Positions 34,913-43,090 of a stretch of 64,000 nucleotides of DNA are shown here, piece by piece. Numbering within the stretch: position 1 is the stretch's first letter; every line of letters begins with the position of its first letter. Under the pieces are notes generated by a model. It saw only the letters and a list, made by a program, of their open reading frames with translations, searched no databases and was not told where the DNA came from. Position numbers and translations under genes: made by a program. The stretch lies in contig OX393574.1 in assembly GCA_947652115.1 (NCBI GenBank), forward strand, positions 11,696,249-11,760,248. Direction: 5' to 3'. Source of the stretch: Blastomussa wellsi. Lineage: Eukaryota; Cnidaria; Anthozoa; Scleractinia; Plerogyridae.

Positions 34913-35972
34913 AAGGCCTAGTTTATACGTCGAATTTAATTCAGACGAATTCAATTCAAATTAAATTCGTCGATCAGTCGACGATTAGTCGACGCGTGAT
35001 TCAGACGTCGAATTAATAACACGAATTTAATTTTTTTCCCGCGCTTCCATACCCGAGCCTTCAGAATTTATCTGGTAACCAGCGGTGAATTAAAAAAAAC
35101 GAAACGCGCAGATTACGCGGATAAACAAAAATAAAATGGCGAGGATCTTCGTTCAAGGGCTCGTTTTGCCCAGTAGCCCCTGCACGCGGCAGACAATGAT
35201 ACACACTTATGTTTGCTTCCCATCCCAACGTCTTTCGTTTTCTTCGGCAATTGAACATTCCAATCGAACACATACACTTCTTCCACAAGATATGCATGAA
35301 TACTTTGTATTCCTCTGGCAAATTGTGCACGCGGACGGCAACTTTTACACCCCTCTGTAACAGACCCACTGAAACCCTACCGAGGGGATAATTTCCCCTA
35401 CCCAGTAGAAATTTAGTCTCCCCAGTACCCAGTGAATATTTTGATTTTACCCAGTGAATGTGTGGTGTGACCCAGGGTATTTTCTTTGCAAAAAACAATA
35501 ATAAATAAGCAAAATAAAATAATAAACGAACGGACCAGGTGGGATATTAGCCAGCCCGGTGACTTTTTTCCCGAAAACCCAGTGAGGATAAAAAATTCCA
35601 CTGGTTCTGTTACAGAGGGGTGTACTTTTTCCTCCACAAAGAAAAGCGGGAAAGGCGCGGGAAAAAGTGTGAATGAAGGAACTGTTTGCGCATGCGACAT
35701 GAACGAAACGTACCACGGACTCAAAGGATATACATTATAATACATTTTAATAACGTATGCATTTAATTCGATGCGTCTGTTGTGCGACGTCTAAAATGAA
35801 GACGCGCTATCGCAATTGTATCCGTCCTAGCCAGACGGATACAACGTCTGAGACGAATTTAATTCATCCGACGAATGCAATTCGATTTATACGTTGCGAA
35901 ATCGTCGAATTCAATTACCAGCAAGTCCTTGAATTAAATTCGACGATTGTGCGACGTATAAACAGGGCCTTA
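34913..35972. mobile_element. Candidate DNA transposon, 1.06 kb, non-autonomous
   Basis: AAGGCCTAGTTTATACGTCG at the left end is mirrored at the right end, whose minus strand reads AAGGCCCTGTTTATACGTCG. Both subterminal regions are rich in short inverted GTCGAATT/AATTCGAC blocks. Inside, CACCCCTCTGTAACAG at about 35,348 and CTGTTACAGAGGGGTG at about 35,606 form a second inverted pair, possibly a nested insertion. The open frames inside do not resemble a transposase. The target duplication is not clear. It ends only 72 bases from the Polinton. Confidence 0.6.
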
Positions 35973-36037
35973 TAATATGTATTTACTACAAGGCTTAATC
36001 TTCATAAGCGTACGGGTAGTATTTTTCCGGGGGAGGA

Positions 36038-36043
36038 GGAGGG
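36038..36043. repeat. Polinton target-site duplication, left (GGAGGG)
   Basis: The six bases immediately before the left inverted repeat, GGAGGG, are repeated exactly after the right inverted repeat (53,837-53,842). A 6-bp duplication is the known signature of Maverick/Polinton integration. Confidence 0.9.
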
Positions 36044-36218
36044 AGTAGTATAGGAGATGAGGGTACGAGATCAAAAATTTTGATCTCGCTCGGTATATCT
36101 TCGATATACCTACCCTCATCTCATACTACTTTCATCAGGTGGGTTCCATTAGATGGATCTTGCGTCTCATCTCATACTACTTCCATCGGATGGTGTCGTC
36201 AGAGGCCACGCACATTTT
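36044..36218 (+). repeat. Polinton left terminal inverted repeat, 175 bp
   Basis: Matches the reverse complement of 53,662-53,836 with one difference (T against C within ACTACTTTCATC). It starts with AG, as Polinton ends do. It contains near-perfect palindromes (GAGATCAAAA/TTTTGATCTC at about 36,069-36,089; GGTATATC/GATATACC at about 36,091-36,109) and repeated AGTAGTATGAGATGAG-type blocks in both orientations. The acidic-protein ORF runs into it. Confidence 0.95.
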
Positions 36219-36442
36219 GACAGAAACCATTTAGACCAGTTAATTGATTCTTCTTCAGATGATTCTTCTTCAGATGATTCTTCAGAGGAGGATTCTTCAG
36301 AGGAGGATGATTTAGAGGAGGATGACTCAGAGGATTCCTCAGAGGATTCATCATTGATGAATTCATTGTCAGATTCAGTCGGGGATTCATCTTGAGAGAT
36401 TTTACTTTCAGATCCTGATGATTCTTCATATTTACGACTCAT
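36167..36442 (-). CDS. Acidic Ser/Glu-rich protein, unknown function
   Basis: A 91-residue frame. Residues 1-65 are almost only Ser, Glu and Asp, with repeated SSEE/SSEEESSEEE blocks; the last 17 codons lie inside the terminal inverted repeat. It starts 9 bases after the stop of the upstream C2H2 gene, in the same direction, which fits a leftward transcription unit. Serine-acidic tracts are typical phosphorylation targets of casein kinase 2 and can mimic nucleic acid, but no function can be assigned. Because the low-complexity DNA is open in more than one frame, the gene itself is not certain. Confidence 0.5.
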   Translation of the reverse strand: MSRKYEESSGSESKISQDESPTESDNEFINDESSEESSESSSSKSSSSEESSSEESSEEESSEEESINWSKWFLSKCAWPLTTPSDGSSMR

Positions 36443-36451
36443 ATTAATGGA

Positions 36452-36727
36452 TTAGACAATTTCGAGATCATCTGGTTGATTATCAAAGATGCCGGCAGTT
36501 AGAAGTTCATCTAACTCTTTGATAATGTCAGATTCTCTCGCTTCATATTCTTCAAGGGAATAATTCAATAGTTTATGATTAGAGTCGAGTTCTTTGATTA
36601 ATTCATCATAGAGGTTGTAATATTTAGCCCATCTGGCCTTGAACTTATGACGAGCAGTTTGACGATGTAATTCTTTTCGATTCAGTTTAATAGTTTTCAA
36701 ACAATATTTACAATTCCATAAATCCAT
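36452..36727 (-). CDS. Small C2H2 zinc-finger protein
   Basis: 91 residues. The N-terminus has a single zinc finger, C6-x2-C9-x11-H21-x5-H27, with basic residues around it (NRKELHRQTARHKFKAR). The rest is predicted helical with many Glu and Leu residues, suggesting a coiled coil or dimerisation helix. It starts 14 bases beyond the stop of the polymerase gene, so the two probably share regulation. The single-finger architecture suggests nucleic acid or protein binding; the precise role is unknown. Confidence 0.7.
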   Translation of the reverse strand: MDLWNCKYCLKTIKLNRKELHRQTARHKFKARWAKYYNLYDELIKELDSNHKLLNYSLEEYEARESDIIKELDELLTAGIFDNQPDDLEIV

Positions 36728-36741
36728 ATAATTGAATTAGA

Positions 36742-39700
36742 TTAATTTATTGATTTATGTCCGTATGCATATGAATGGATTCCATCTGGAAGTATGTAAC
36801 GTTTGTCATCGAAACATGAAAGCGATATTTTATTTATTTCATATGATCCTAATTGATGGTTTTCACTTCGGATGGTTTTCATTTTATGATGCATTTGTTT
36901 TTTATCAAACAAAGTGTCTTTATAGTTCTCATGGTTGATTTTCTTTTTGATGGTATTCTTTTTAACGCCTTTTGCAGTTCGAGCACTTTCGTTGTTGTCT
37001 TTTAGATAGGAATATATTTTCGATATTAATCCAACAAATTCAACTATTGGTATTCCAGCAGTTTCATCTTTCATTTTTCCAATCACTTTTTTATTTGAAG
37101 AGTCATGATATTTCGATTCTTTTGGATAATCACTATTGTCAAATTTTTCTTTGTCGGCCCAGAAATCCCGATACACATTTTTGGCTTCAATTTCATAAGT
37201 CAGAGAGTCGGTATCAGTGAAGAGCAGTTTTGCTTTTCTTCCGTATTTCTCCTTGATATAATTATAATGGAAGTCATACATCAATGTCTTTGATAAATCA
37301 AGAATGCACATACCCACATATGCCGGCCGGTTAAGGGTTAGTGTTTCTTTTATTTTATGGACAGCCACAAGGTCCTCATTGAATATCTTTGAGGATACAA
37401 AGGTTGGTCTCGACACAAGTTTTTTAAATTGCTTAGGATCAGTCACAAGTCTTACGTCAACTCTCTTTCTGATATTTTCCATCGTTTTTCCAAATACGGA
37501 ATTATTCATTAGTTTGAAGAAATCTTTTTCGAATGCGTTTTTGGCTGCGGTTCTTTTTTGAGTGTTGAAATCGATATATTGTTTTAACCAGGGCGATTGG
37601 TCAAATTCTAATACGCGATGCACTTTACTACATTTCAGTCCTAAATCCAAATATAATTGCAAGTTGCGGTAGTGCAGAACGTATTTTCGTTTGCTGGACA
37701 GTGTTGGGATTAATTTTTTCACAAGCCCTGTCGACACACTGAATTTGCAGGCAATCTTCTGACAATGATCAGATAGCATGTCTTTTTCGACAGTTATTTT
37801 TTCAGGTGCACATGGATAATCATTATGAAGATCATGCAATTCTTTGGGATATTCAAGGTCGATTTCAAGAATTAACCCTCGTTTATTCTCTTCATGGTAT
37901 TTTCCGAGGTCGAGTTTTTTGATTTTCTTTTCAGAAAGCCATTTAAAATTTCCGGTTGGAAGATATTGGCTCATAGCCCAACCATATAGATTGTTCGCAT
38001 CAAGATACATAATGTACTTCGATGGTTTGGTTTCGTCATAGTTTGTCATGTATTTATTATTCGCCTTTCCATATCGATTGGCGATATAGGAGATTCCACC
38101 TCTCATTCCCTTTTCAATGAATTGGAACATGTCGATGTCAGTCATAAGTTCCAATTGAATATTTGTCATTTTCAACAAAGCATCCCAAGATAATCCCGGT
38201 GAAGTAAAATAATGACATGGGTCGAGTTTATAATATTCAAGACAGGTTCTTCTGAAATTTTCAAATACATCAGCAAGAAGAAGAACATCAGACATCAGAT
38301 ACAAATCATGGTAATCTCCCATATTTTCAAGTTTGAAAGTTTTCCACACTTTTTTTGCATGTTGATAATCGTCATCAGATATTTTTTCATCATTGAGGAT
38401 GGAATAAAAATCTTCTTTCGATGGAAGCCCCTCTTCAAATCGGTCAAATGAATCCATCCAATCATATGGATAAACACCCTTTCGAATCATGAGATCGAGT
38501 TTCTCCTTTTTGAATTTTTTCGAGGTATATTTCAATGCTTCCTTTGGAAGATTGTCAACAAGCTTTTCAAGAGACGATGACATGAACTGGAAAGAGTCGA
38601 GAAACACAAGATGATTTCCCAACATGAATGCCATGTATTTTTCCATATTATTGGGAATCGCATTGATGGTCATTTCGCATTCTTCACCTTTCTTGTTGAC
38701 ATATTTATGATTTTTGACAATGGATCCAATTTCCTGCATTATGAAATGGGAATCATACCCTCGAAGATTATGAAAGATGACAGGTATCTTCACATCATCT
38801 GGGTTTATTCTCAGTTTCAAATTACAAGAGTCATGGGCAGCACCTCTGAATTCACCAGTGATGTGGCAATGATCCCGGACTTTCTTGTCTTTTTCATTGA
38901 AGGGCTTGTCACAAATATGACATTTATCAGATTTCTTGAATTCGATTTCATCAGCCTTTGTCATTTTCAATGGTTTGTTGAAATGTTTTCTCATCATGGT
39001 TTTACAATATTTCACCTCCTCAAGCATTGATTCCATGAATTTATAGACGGCTTTCTGTCCTCGATACAATTGAACAGGTTTCGAATATTTGTCATCATAA
39101 CAACATACGACCTTATATGCAGCACCACAGTCGGTGTGCCTCTGATAAGCTTCAGTATAAGAAGCATCGTCATCAGGTTTACAACCTTGGATTTTTTCAG
39201 TGATAGCCTCAAAATCAGCATATATTACAAACGGAACTGGGAGTTGTTTATGGAAGTTTTCGAATTTCAAAATTTTGAAATCTTCTGACGGCATCTTGAT
39301 GGCCTGGGTTCCATTAACAAGCAAACAGTTTTCAGAGTGATTTTTAAGATGTTCATTTGAACTGAAGCACTGAAGGCATCTCATGCAGAAATGTTTTTTG
39401 TTTTTATTTTTGGTCTGGTTGAACATGAATTTGTTGAAATCTTTGATCAAGACATAATGTCGGTTCTTTTCTCTTGTGATCAAAAGCAATTCCATATGAT
39501 CATCATTGTTTTCTTTGGAAATATAGATTGGATACGGCTGTCTGTCCTCATAGCCGAACACATTAATATTTATTTCATTCTGTTTTTCGATTTTATTGAA
39601 ATGTTTGGTTTCAACTGGGAAATCAACACCAGAATAATCGAGATTATCAATCCATTGTTTGTCTGATTTTTTGATCCTTTGAGGATATTTTTCCTGGGGA

Positions 39701-40614
39701 TTCAAGTGGCGGATATGACACCATCGGAAACATTCATTGTCTTCATTTTTTAAATTAATCAATCCTTTAGAACTGTTCTGCAATTCCTTTGGAAGTTCAA
39801 TATAAGAAGACCCATTTATCGGCTCATATTTAGCAATATTCAGATAATGAGCATCAACAGATTTGACAGTCCAGCCGGATCCCTCTGAGATCCAGATTGC
39901 TATTTTATTCAAAATCTGTTCTTCTGTCAATTTCAATGATTTCTCGATATCTTGGTCATTGATGATGGTTTGAGGTTGACTGTTGAAATATCCGGTTTTA
40001 TAGACATTTTCTCCATCAACAGTTTTCTTGAAAGTCACTTTCAAGGTTTCAACAATCTTGAATCCTTTCATGGATTTCAAGAGTTTCGCAATGTGAATAC
40101 CAACAGACATTCTCGTTTCTTTAATCTGTACAAGAGGGTCTTTGTCGTTTTTTATGCTGATTTCATATGATTGAGCATAACCCTTCAATGCTTTTGTTGT
40201 TTTTTCAATGACAGTCCTCGGTTTTGCAACCGGCTTAATGGTTCTTGGTAATGGAACCGGCTTGTCTCTGAACTCTGGGGGAGGAGGAATGATCACATTC
40301 ATATCCTCAAAATCTTGGACCATCTGTTTGACAGTTTTTCGGGGAGCAGGTTTAGGCTTCTTCCCTTTTTGCAGTTCTGTAAGACACTCCTTCAAACGAT
40401 CACTCTGTCTGGCAATCACTTTGAGGAGTTTTAATTTGCTCATTTTTTTGAGATCGTTTATATTCATATTAACATAATTCAATTTCATATTCTTCATATT
40501 ATATGTATCAGAATATTTTTTTAAGTCATTTTCGTTTTTCAAATCTCCATCATAATTTTTCATCCTACTATATGTATCAGAATATTTTTTTAAGTCATTT
40601 TTAAATTTCTCCAT
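36742..40614 (-). CDS. polB: Protein-primed DNA polymerase B (Polinton PolB)
   Basis: 1,290-residue family-B polymerase thought to replicate the element by protein priming. Exonuclease motifs: Exo I YADFEA (465-470), Exo II HNLRGYDSHF (615-624), Exo III YLMSD (772-776). Palm motifs: A, LDANNLYG (871-878); B, K1034 with NNSVFGK (1037-1043); C, TDTDS with Asp1134 and Asp1136. Between Exo I and the palm are a C2HC finger (C410, C413, H426, C430) preceding Exo I, and an endonuclease-VII/HNH-like zinc site (C565, C568, DHCH 581-584, H594, C597). All key catalytic residues are present, so the gene appears intact. The long N-terminus contains a short duplicated LKKYSDTY motif (residues 8-15 and 31-38) that reflects a DNA repeat at 40,500-40,600. 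A later start is possible. Confidence 0.96.
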   Translation of the reverse strand: MEKFKNDLKKYSDTYSRMKNYDGDLKNENDLKKYSDTYNMKNMKLNYVNMNINDLKKMSKLKLLKVIARQSDRLKECLTELQKGKKPKPAPRKTVKQMVQDFEDMNVIIPPPPEFRDKPVPLPRTIKPVAKPRTVIEKTTKALKGYAQSYEISIKNDKDPLVQIKETRMSVGIHIAKLLKSMKGFKIVETLKVTFKKTVDGENVYKTGYFNSQPQTIINDQDIEKSLKLTEEQILNKIAIWISEGSGWTVKSVDAHYLNIAKYEPINGSSYIELPKELQNSSKGLINLKNEDNECFRWCHIRHLNPQEKYPQRIKKSDKQWIDNLDYSGVDFPVETKHFNKIEKQNEININVFGYEDRQPYPIYISKENNDDHMELLLITREKNRHYVLIKDFNKFMFNQTKNKNKKHFCMRCLQCFSSNEHLKNHSENCLLVNGTQAIKMPSEDFKILKFENFHKQLPVPFVIYADFEAITEKIQGCKPDDDASYTEAYQRHTDCGAAYKVVCCYDDKYSKPVQLYRGQKAVYKFMESMLEEVKYCKTMMRKHFNKPLKMTKADEIEFKKSDKCHICDKPFNEKDKKVRDHCHITGEFRGAAHDSCNLKLRINPDDVKIPVIFHNLRGYDSHFIMQEIGSIVKNHKYVNKKGEECEMTINAIPNNMEKYMAFMLGNHLVFLDSFQFMSSSLEKLVDNLPKEALKYTSKKFKKEKLDLMIRKGVYPYDWMDSFDRFEEGLPSKEDFYSILNDEKISDDDYQHAKKVWKTFKLENMGDYHDLYLMSDVLLLADVFENFRRTCLEYYKLDPCHYFTSPGLSWDALLKMTNIQLELMTDIDMFQFIEKGMRGGISYIANRYGKANNKYMTNYDETKPSKYIMYLDANNLYGWAMSQYLPTGNFKWLSEKKIKKLDLGKYHEENKRGLILEIDLEYPKELHDLHNDYPCAPEKITVEKDMLSDHCQKIACKFSVSTGLVKKLIPTLSSKRKYVLHYRNLQLYLDLGLKCSKVHRVLEFDQSPWLKQYIDFNTQKRTAAKNAFEKDFFKLMNNSVFGKTMENIRKRVDVRLVTDPKQFKKLVSRPTFVSSKIFNEDLVAVHKIKETLTLNRPAYVGMCILDLSKTLMYDFHYNYIKEKYGRKAKLLFTDTDSLTYEIEAKNVYRDFWADKEKFDNSDYPKESKYHDSSNKKVIGKMKDETAGIPIVEFVGLISKIYSYLKDNNESARTAKGVKKNTIKKKINHENYKDTLFDKKQMHHKMKTIRSENHQLGSYEINKISLSCFDDKRYILPDGIHSYAYGHKSIN

Positions 40615-41145
40615 CCTGAAATAACGGCATCTTGTAAAACTTTCTCAGTTGTGAACAATTCTGTGAAACTTTCTCAGTTGTGAACAATTCTGTGAAACTT
40701 TCTCAGTTGTGAACATTTTTGTGAAACTTTCTCGGTTAATGATTGGTTGAAAAAATCATACGACTATCTCGTAATCTAAAACAATAGCTACAAGTGATGG
40801 GTCATTTCCTGGGGGAACCCCCTATTGTATAACATCATCGACTTCCTGTTTTCCAAACATGTTCAGACCTGCCAACGGGGAATCCCCGAATATAACATCC
40901 GGTTTTCTGAGAAAAGTCACGCAATGTAATCATGCTTTATACCCCAATGCTTAGCTGGTTTTGATCCAAGGTTAAGATCCGAGGTTGAGGTAGCAGACCA
41001 AGAACCTTGGTTTTGTTTTCATGATATTTAATTCCAATATTTAATTCCAATTTCTGATTCCAATTTTAGTATCAGACTATATCCCGGGTTTTAGTCTTGA
41101 TTCTAAAATAAAAACTATTAATAGACAACAATAATTATATTATTT
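40615..41145. other. 530-bp non-coding region upstream of polB
   Basis: No gene in either direction. It holds the 29-bp repeats (40,633-40,738), a small GGGGGAACCCCC palindrome at about 40,813-40,826, and an AATTCCAAT-rich run near 41,030-41,065. It lies between the polB start and the end of the broken nuclease gene, so it is the likely polB promoter. Confidence 0.6.
40633..40738 (+). repeat. 29-bp tandem repeat, four units
   Basis: TGTGAAACTTTCTCAGTTG starts at 40,633 (with one change), 40,662, 40,691 and 40,720, giving a strict period of 29 bases; the two middle units are nearly identical. It lies 20-125 bases upstream of the polB start codon. There are no unique spacers between units, so it is not a CRISPR array. 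Confidence 0.9.
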
Positions 41146-41977
41146 TTACTGTTTATTTCTGCGTTTCAAATATTTATAACTTTCTTCCAAATGTTTCATT
41201 ATTTCAAATATAACATCATCATAAGAATTGCTGATAAAGTATTTGCATTTGTTTTTAATATACATATCCTTCATTTCCAACTGTTTTTTACTCACTTGAT
41301 ATGAACCAGTAGGCTTTTAAATTCTAAACAAAGAGCATTATATTTACTTGTTGGATTCATTATCATGAGATCACATTGTCCAGACATGTAACCTTTCTTC
41401 CAAGATGCTATTCTAATACTTTGCGTTCTTTGATATTCACCCAAACCAGCAATCATAAGAGTTTGTGGGTATTTTTTTCTTATAAAATCAACAACTTTGA
41501 AATGTAAATCATTTTCATTCTCAATTACTAATTTATTGCTGTTAATTTTATAATAACCTTTTTTTCTGATTGATGGTAATACTTTACTTGTTACCCAGTG
41601 TTTGAATTCTTTTGCTTGTGGTTTTTTAGAAGAAAGCATTAATGAGTACAAACCGGATTCATTTATAAAATAACATTTTCGAGTTGTTTCTTGGGGTGTA
41701 TTTGAGACACCTGAAGGATTTGATAATTTATTGTCCTCTATTCTGCTGTCAGCTTGGGGCGTATTTGAGACGCCTGAAGGATTTTGCCATATTTTGAAAT
41801 CAATTAATTTTTTATCCTCAATATGTACATTTTTTTTAATTGCTTGTTTTGTATCTTATAACCAAGTGTCGAAGCGATCTCCTTCCCTCGAAACCATATT
41901 TCATTTTCTTTATTGATGTATGAATTGATCACCACATCAAGTTCATTATTTTCAAAGACATATTTCAACATACTCAT
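41146..41977 (-). pseudogene. Bro-N / VRR-NUC nuclease gene, two frameshifts
   Basis: The reading starts at the ATG at 41,977 with a BRO-family N-terminal (Bro-N) DNA-binding domain (FENNELDVVI, WFRGKEIASTLGY). It shifts frame near 41,855, continues with the typical Bro-N end (AKEFKHWVTSKVLPSIRKKG) and then a VRR-NUC-type PD-(D/E)xK nuclease core (GQCDLMIM...CLEFK). It shifts again near 41,312, after which the conserved C-terminal part is read to a TAA at 41,146. Each break is explained by one missing base, so it could be recent decay or consensus error. In related elements this fusion is intact and is presumed to cut DNA during replication or recombination. The longest unbroken piece is 41,292-41,651. 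Confidence 0.8.
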
Positions 41978-42118
41978 ATATACTATACACGTAATATTTT
42001 TTTAAATAGTTATGGTCAGAAATAATCCTATTTTTGGCCACAAGAGCAAAAAAAACCCCGCAACGGGTAGAAATCATTGGCCGAGTTCCACGGCCACCAT
42101 TTTCATATATAGGTTAGA

Positions 42119-43090
42119 TTATTTTACCGTTGTCAGGTCCTTGAACGGTACCCAGGTATTAAAGTCATCGGTGTATCCCTTCCATTTCACCAAAGCTTGT
42201 TTCTTCTTATAATCTCTGCGAATGACTTTATCAATACGGAAAACATCTTGTTTGGCTTTCAATAATTCAGGTTCATAAAAACTCCCTTGTATTTCTTCAT
42301 TATTGAGATCTTTCAGTTTATAAGTTATTGGATTAGTGTATTGGATCTTATCAACTGTAAACACTTCTTCAGTCCAATTTGGTGTGTAGCCCTTATCGAA
42401 CACTTTCCGCTTATACTTGGATATTCGAACCTTGTCACCTATTTTAAATTTTGGTTTAGATGTCATTTGCTCCATATTACCATATAGGTTGAAGTAAACG
42501 GTTCCTTCATTCTTTTTCTTTGATGCCTCAACTGGAGTCATTTTTATGCTTGAATGTTTTGTGTTGTTGTATTGATTTACTAATTTTGGTAACATATCAA
42601 GATATTGTGTATTACCTTGAATAGTGAACTGTTTCCACATTTTGGATTTAATTGTTCTATTCCATCTTTCAACCACTGAGGACTTCTCTTCATTCTCAGT
42701 TGAGTACATATGTATCCCATTTTTCTCTAATAAATCTTTCACATGTTTGTTATAGAATTCTTTTCCCTTATCAACCCACAGATATTCCGGTTTTCTGCCT
42801 TCCTTGAATATCGTTTTGAATGCTTCAGCAACAGATTCACCTTTCTTGTCCTTCAATGGAACGATCCAACCATACTTGGTGAATACATCGATCACCATCA
42901 GAAGATATCGGTAGCCCTTATTCCATTTGCTGAATTGCTGCATTTCAACAAGGTCTGCTGCCCAAATTTTATCGATATGGTTGACTATCACACGCCGCCG
43001 AGTAAATTTACGATGTATTGGTGTATGTAATTCATCTGCTAATTTTACTTGCCAGTTTTCTTCACTCGACGGCTGTTGACGTTTTTTTTT
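42119..43090 (-). CDS. int: Retroviral-type integrase with chromodomain, no ATG
   Basis: DDE integrase that would insert the linear element and create the 6-bp duplication. Numbered from the GTG at 42,991, the catalytic triad is Asp13 (WAADL), Asp74 (VDKGKEF) and Glu108 (VVERWNR). A C-terminal chromodomain (LVKWKGY, NTWVPF, about 250-285) may steer integration to marked chromatin. Conserved family sequence (ADELHTPIHRKFTRRR) lies upstream of that GTG, so the true protein starts earlier. The frame is open to 43,090, yet contains no ATG before the catalytic core. It overlaps the end of the PLA2 gene in the -1 frame right after a slippery A_AAA_AAC. Expression by frameshifting, splicing or a run-length error in the A-tract are the alternatives. 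Confidence 0.92.
   Translation of the reverse strand, partial: KKKRQQPSSEENWQVKLADELHTPIHRKFTRRRVIVNHIDKIWAADLVEMQQFSKWNKGYRYLLMVIDVFTKYGWIVPLKDKKGESVAEAFKTIFKEGRKPEYLWVDKGKEFYNKHVKDLLEKNGIHMYSTENEEKSSVVERWNRTIKSKMWKQFTIQGNTQYLDMLPKLVNQYNNTKHSSIKMTPVEASKKKNEGTVYFNLYGNMEQMTSKPKFKIGDKVRISKYKRKVFDKGYTPNWTEEVFTVDKIQYTNPITYKLKDLNNEEIQGSFYEPELLKAKQDVFRIDKVIRRDYKKKQALVKWKGYTDDFNTWVPFKDLTTVK

Noticed and set aside
35061..35745. 145- and 110-codon minus-strand frames inside the candidate DNA transposon
   Set aside because: No transposase motif. They overlap an internal inverted pair and appear to be chance open frames.
40633..40738. CRISPR-like array of 29-bp repeats
   Set aside because: The units are contiguous with no unique spacers, and the setting is a eukaryotic element.
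41292..41651. A separate intact 119-residue gene
   Set aside because: It starts inside the Bro-N domain and stops inside the nuclease core. Both missing parts are readable next to it in other frames, so it is a fragment of a broken gene.
42119..42991. Integrase starting at GTG 42,991
   Set aside because: GTG is not a usual start in animals, and conserved integrase sequence lies upstream of it in the same frame.
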